Origin: Gammaproteobacteria bacterium | Lineage (GTDB): Bacteria > Pseudomonadota > Gammaproteobacteria > Pseudomonadales > Azotimanducaceae | DNA: 64,000 nt | Reading direction: 5' to 3' | NCBI GenBank assembly: GCA_009846005.1 | Contig: VXYL01000016.1 | Span: 194,131-258,130, forward strand | Part shown: positions 60,721 to 64,000 of the stretch, piece by piece | Position numbering within the stretch: position 1 is the first letter of the stretch | Layout: every line of letters starts with the position of its first letter | The notes under the pieces: model-generated | The model's input: only the letters and a program-made list of their open reading frames with translations | What the model was told of the DNA's origin: nothing | Database searches by the model: none | Made by a program: the position numbers and the translations under genes

Positions 60721-62484
60721 CTAGAAGCTGTACACGATCCCCACTTCCACGAAGCTGTCGCGGCGCGTCTCGTAGAGGATGTCCGTGGGATCCAGTTCGC
60801 GCAAAGCGATCGCTTCCACGGCCATCGACCAGCGATCCGAGAGCCTGCGGTTCAGTTCGAGGGTGAACACGCGCGAGTCGTGATCGGTCCCCTGCAAGGT
60901 ACTCACGAGCAGTTCGGTTCCCTGAACGTCGTTGAACGCGAGTCGCGCCGCCAGAAAGGCATCGTTTTCGAACTTCGTGGTCGAACGGATGCCGCGTTCG
61001 TCGTAGCACCATTCCGTGAGCACCGTAATGTCCGGTGCCAGACCGAACACCGAGTAGAACGTGTATTCGGCGCCCAGGACAAGCGACGAGTACGGCTCTT
61101 CGCGACCGAGTCGATTCAACATCCCCGTCCGATGGACGGCCTCGAGCTTCAACAGCCACGCACCTGCGGTGAGTTGGCCATCTAGGCCGACCTGGCGAAT
61201 CTGCGGGTAGTGCGGGGCGAGCGCGAGGTCACGCCCCGGTGAGAACGTTGGGATCAGGAAAGGCTCGCGGCTCGTCCCTTCGAAAGCACTGATGCCGAAA
61301 TCGAACGCACCGACGGTATGGCTGTATCGCGCCGCCACGTCGACGTGGCGCTCCTCGGCGCCGCTCTCGTAGGTGGCCAGATCGGCATCCACCAGCCATG
61401 GAAACCTAAGCCGCCCGGATCGCCCGGGAAACGTCCGCTGACGGTGATGCGGCATCCCGAGCAGTTCGACGACACCCCAGGGTGCGGCGTAGGTGAAGTG
61501 GCCCATGAACTGGCCAAGCTTGGACTTCTCGTCGGGGTGTTCGACCAAGTCGACTTGATTGACGATGTCAACGAGGTTGTTCGATTCCACGACACCCCAG
61601 AAAACCCGGTCAACGCCTACGCGCAGCTCCCATTGCGCATCGCCCACCACCCCCAGGAACAAGGCGTAGGCCTCGTGCACATCGGCATGGGTCCGGCGGG
61701 AATCCTCGTTGTCGAACCGGTAGAACGGCGATAACGTGAAGCTCCACCCCGCGCGGTGTTCGAGGTACAACTGCGGCTTCACGACCAGGCTGTTTGGCTG
61801 CGATCCTTGTCCGGTGTGACCCGCGCCCCGGAAGAACCGTCTTGTCTCGGCGCTCAAGCTACCTGTCAGGTCGACGCGGGCGAGGTGGGGGGCTCCGCCT
61901 GTGTCATCCTTGGCCACGCCGAGGGCGGTCTCCGCGGTGGGGCCGGGCGTATCGGCAATCGCGTCGGTGGTGTCGGCGACTTGCGCGGCGGGCGTCGGAG
62001 GCGACGCCGGGTCTGCACCGGGCGTGGGGGGGGACGGCGTATCCACGGCGGTGGGTCGAGGCGGATCAGGGAAGGTCGAACTCGGCGCTTCGGTTGCAAC
62101 CGAATCAGCCGGTGGTGCGCCCGAGACAGCGAACCAGCCGTCTTGACCACGTTCCGCAGCAAGCGCGAGCAGTTGTCGCGCTTCCCGCTCGGGTAATGTC
62201 TCCGACACGACGCGGTGAAAGACCGCGCCGGTCTCGACCACGGTCTCCGCCACGGCAAGCGTCACGCCGAGTCGCTCGCCGATGACCTGGGCTTGTCGTC
62301 CGGCGGCCGCAGGGTTCAGGTAGCTGCCGAAGACGGCAACGCCGGTCACGGGCGTGTCCGGTACCGCCCCCACGCCCGGAACTGCGAGAGCGAACGAGAT
62401 GCTGGCGATCGCGAACGGTCTAGCAACCCCGGCGGGCGGCAACCGAGCTTGCCACCGGCCGCGTCCGGCGATCGCATCAGACAT
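60721..62484 (-). CDS. SPOR-domain outer-membrane beta-barrel protein of an RND/LolA-like operon
   Basis: ATG 62484 shares a base with the upstream stop (TAATG). The 587-residue protein has a signal peptide (IASISFALAVPGVGA). A SPOR-like domain is at about 45-115 (VAVFGSYLNPAAAGRQAQVI, LPEREARQLLALAAERGQDG). A Pro/Ala/Thr-rich linker follows (about 120-200). The rest is a beta-barrel with alternating aromatic strands, for example WSFTLSPFYRFDNEDSRR and QWELRVGVDRVFWGVVESNN. It ends in VGIVYSF with the terminal Phe used for outer-membrane insertion. A fusion of a peptidoglycan-binding-type SPOR module to a porin-like barrel is unusual. Confidence 0.83.
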   Translation of the reverse strand: MSDAIAGRGRWQARLPPAGVARPFAIASISFALAVPGVGAVPDTPVTGVAVFGSYLNPAAAGRQAQVIGERLGVTLAVAETVVETGAVFHRVVSETLPEREARQLLALAAERGQDGWFAVSGAPPADSVATEAPSSTFPDPPRPTAVDTPSPPTPGADPASPPTPAAQVADTTDAIADTPGPTAETALGVAKDDTGGAPHLARVDLTGSLSAETRRFFRGAGHTGQGSQPNSLVVKPQLYLEHRAGWSFTLSPFYRFDNEDSRRTHADVHEAYALFLGVVGDAQWELRVGVDRVFWGVVESNNLVDIVNQVDLVEHPDEKSKLGQFMGHFTYAAPWGVVELLGMPHHRQRTFPGRSGRLRFPWLVDADLATYESGAEERHVDVAARYSHTVGAFDFGISAFEGTSREPFLIPTFSPGRDLALAPHYPQIRQVGLDGQLTAGAWLLKLEAVHRTGMLNRLGREEPYSSLVLGAEYTFYSVFGLAPDITVLTEWCYDERGIRSTTKFENDAFLAARLAFNDVQGTELLVSTLQGTDHDSRVFTLELNRRLSDRWSMAVEAIALRELDPTDILYETRRDSFVEVGIVYSF

Positions 62485-63290
62485 TAGCGCACGCGTCGGA
62501 GGCCGGTTTGCGTGAATTCCATGGCAACCAGATCCGTTCGAAACTGGTAGTCGGTCCAGGTGAGGACCGTGCTCTTCCCGGTCAGGTGGTTGACCATGTT
62601 CATGGTGCTCGCCTGCCAATAACGATCCACGTAGCGTTCATAGCCATCGATCGTCAGCGTTTTCAGATGTGCGTTCTTGCGATCGAAATACTCGACCTTC
62701 CAAAGTCGAAGTTCCTCGGTGTCCTGCCAGACGACTTGCCGGCTGTAGCCGGACTTGTCGTCCACCGGAAAGCGTTCCACGACCGTGCAGGTCAACTCGC
62801 CGCAAGGTTCCTCGCGCAGGAATCTGTATGTGAACCGTTCGACCTCGGGCGGGCTCATGTCTTCGTAGGCGAACTCGCTGCCCATGAACGATCCGGACCG
62901 GTTCGCAGAACTGATCCGCTTGACGCGTTTAAGGGCCGGCAGGTAGAGCCATTGGTCGTCGGCCTTGTCCTTGTGGCCGTGGATGAGAAAGGCCGTGCCC
63001 TGGACATCCCGCGGTTCGTCGAAGACGAACAAGCTCCTGTCACCGTCCGCCTCGACTTCCATCACCTTGACCCGCAACGCCCGCCGGCTCTCGCGTCCCT
63101 GCTTGTTGCGCAGGACCATCACCTGGCTTGCCGTGAAGTTCTCGAACCCGACCTTTTTCTGCCTCGCCTCCAAGGCGATTTCGAGACCCTTCTGCTCGGC
63201 GTCCGTGGATTCCGCGGCCGGCGTGTCGAGTGCTATGGCAACTGGGAGGATTGCAGCTAGGCCATAGGCAGTGCGCCGATTCAACGTCAT
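62484..63290 (-). CDS. LolA-like outer-membrane lipoprotein-sorting family protein
   Basis: ATG 63290 overlaps the RND gene stop by 4 bases and gives 268 residues with a signal peptide (AYGLAAILPVAIALDTPAA). The LolA-like domain (PF17131-type) shows SLFVFDEPRDVQGTAFLIHG, DDQWLYLPALKRVKRISSAN, RSGSFMGSEFAYEDMSPPEV and VEYFDRKNAHLKTLTIDGYE. These proteins are regularly encoded next to RND/MMPL exporters and may carry lipids to or from them across the periplasm. Confidence 0.9.
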   Translation of the reverse strand: MTLNRRTAYGLAAILPVAIALDTPAAESTDAEQKGLEIALEARQKKVGFENFTASQVMVLRNKQGRESRRALRVKVMEVEADGDRSLFVFDEPRDVQGTAFLIHGHKDKADDQWLYLPALKRVKRISSANRSGSFMGSEFAYEDMSPPEVERFTYRFLREEPCGELTCTVVERFPVDDKSGYSRQVVWQDTEELRLWKVEYFDRKNAHLKTLTIDGYERYVDRYWQASTMNMVNHLTGKSTVLTWTDYQFRTDLVAMEFTQTGLRRVR

Positions 63291-64000
63291 GTTTTTCTCC
63301 GGTCGATGGCCATGAGCAGGGGGGGTAGGAGCAGGAAGTCGGCGACCAGCGCGAGGACAAGGGTGACGGCGACCAATATGCCGAGCGACCAGCTGACCTC
63401 GAAACCCGACGACGCGAACACCAGGAAGCCGGCCACGAGAATTGCTGTCGTGGTCCAAAGTGCCCTTCCCGTGGCTTGGAAGGTCGCGCGTATGGCATCG
63501 GCCGGCGAATGGCCCGCGTTACGGACACGCTGGTACTTGGTCAGAAAGTGCGTCGTATCGTCAACGACGATTCCGAAGGCGATCGCGGTCATCACCGAGC
63601 CGGCAAGTCCGACCTGTCCGACGAGATAACCCCACACCCCGAAGCTCATGGCTGCGGGTATGTAGTTCGGAATCAGGCTGATCAGTCCAAGCCGCCAGCT
63701 GCGCAGGACCAAGAGGAGGACAACGGAGATTCCGGCCATGGCGAGGATCGTGGCCTGGAGCATGCTCTCGATGTTGCGCAGCGACAGGTGTGCAAAGGCC
63801 ATGGTGAATCCGGTCGCCGGTGTGACGAGGTCCGGGGCGTTGTCGTTCAGGTAAGCCTGCGCGCGCACGTCGAAATCGCGCTGCTGGCGCGCGGTCAGCC
63901 CGCCGCCCGCGAGCGCCGTCAATCGAGTCGCGGACTTGGCGATGTCGATGCGGTTGTTCAGGTCGCTGCCGAATGGCAGCGACAACTCGTAGATCAAGAG
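63287..64000 (-). CDS. RND/MMPL-family exporter, C-terminal part (5' end beyond the window)
   Basis: The visible 237 residues are the end of an RND-superfamily protein. They include a periplasmic piece and five membrane helices: MLQATILAMAGISVVLLLVL, LISLIPNYIPAAMSFGVWGY, VGLAGSVMTAIAFGIVVDDT, TTTAILVAGFLVFASSGFEV and LGILVAVTLVLALVADFLLL. The VVDDTTHFLTKYQRVRNAG segment is the typical Asp-rich proton-relay motif of this family. The frame is open to the edge with no credible start. It heads the operon with the LolA-like and SPOR/barrel genes, suggesting a lipid or hydrophobic-compound exporter. Confidence 0.9.
   Translation of the reverse strand, partial: LLIYELSLPFGSDLNNRIDIAKSATRLTALAGGGLTARQQRDFDVRAQAYLNDNAPDLVTPATGFTMAFAHLSLRNIESMLQATILAMAGISVVLLLVLRSWRLGLISLIPNYIPAAMSFGVWGYLVGQVGLAGSVMTAIAFGIVVDDTTHFLTKYQRVRNAGHSPADAIRATFQATGRALWTTTAILVAGFLVFASSGFEVSWSLGILVAVTLVLALVADFLLLPPLLMAIDRRKT

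Overview
The window is high-GC chromosomal DNA from a heterotrophic bacterium, most likely a marine or host-associated gammaproteobacterium. The evidence is a DUF3450/ExbB/ExbD/TonB energy operon with an ECF-FecR-TonB-receptor unit, YejABE-type and TRAP transporters, HtpX, a soluble NAD-linked formate dehydrogenase and a CTG-N10-CAG LexA-type box. No rRNA or tRNA gene was recognised. Genes are densely packed, often with 4-base ATGA or GTGA overlaps.

Layout. (1) 1-13.5 kb is a complete TonB-dependent uptake module. On the minus strand lie an ECF sigma factor, a FecR anti-sigma factor, an STN-domain TonB receptor and a very large TPR protein that runs off the left edge. Divergent on the plus strand lie DUF3450, a large ExbB/TolQ-like protein, ExbB, two ExbD, TonB and a secreted TPR protein. 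(2) 13.6-19.5 kb holds a UvrD-like helicase split by a one-base frameshift, a small membrane protein and a DUF222/HNH endonuclease preceded by a strong LexA-type box. (3) 19.7-29.4 kb carries acyl-CoA carboxylase beta, an FMN oxidoreductase, two DsbA/HCCA-isomerase-like proteins, YejA-YejB-YejE without the ATPase, and an acyl-CoA dehydrogenase. (4) 29.7-34.8 kb is one giant exported haem and beta-propeller protein. (5) 35-47.8 kb holds two enoyl-CoA hydratases, a PEGA lipoprotein, HtpX, a formate dehydrogenase operon (fdsG-fdsB-fdsA-fdhD-mobA), two dehydrogenases and a cyclase-family protein. (6) 47.9-52.4 kb is a TRAP transporter flanked by two toxin-antitoxin pairs. (7) 52.5-60.6 kb has a five-gene minus operon (GyrI-like lipoprotein, DUF5990, PhyH dioxygenase, cytochrome P450, PhyH dioxygenase) divergent from farnesyl-diphosphate synthase, squalene synthase and a TPR protein. 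(8) 60.7-64 kb is an RND exporter, LolA-like protein and SPOR/beta-barrel operon entering from the right edge.

The most distinctive signal is a family of paired hairpins scattered over at least 12 loci. Each unit starts with GTAG, has an 8-bp stem whose sequence varies with compensation, and a nearly constant CTTGT loop. This is the form of REP/REPIN (BIME) elements, although no RAYT transposase is in the window. Five genes end on the TAG of the element head, and three genes have their 5' ends rebuilt or displaced by an element.
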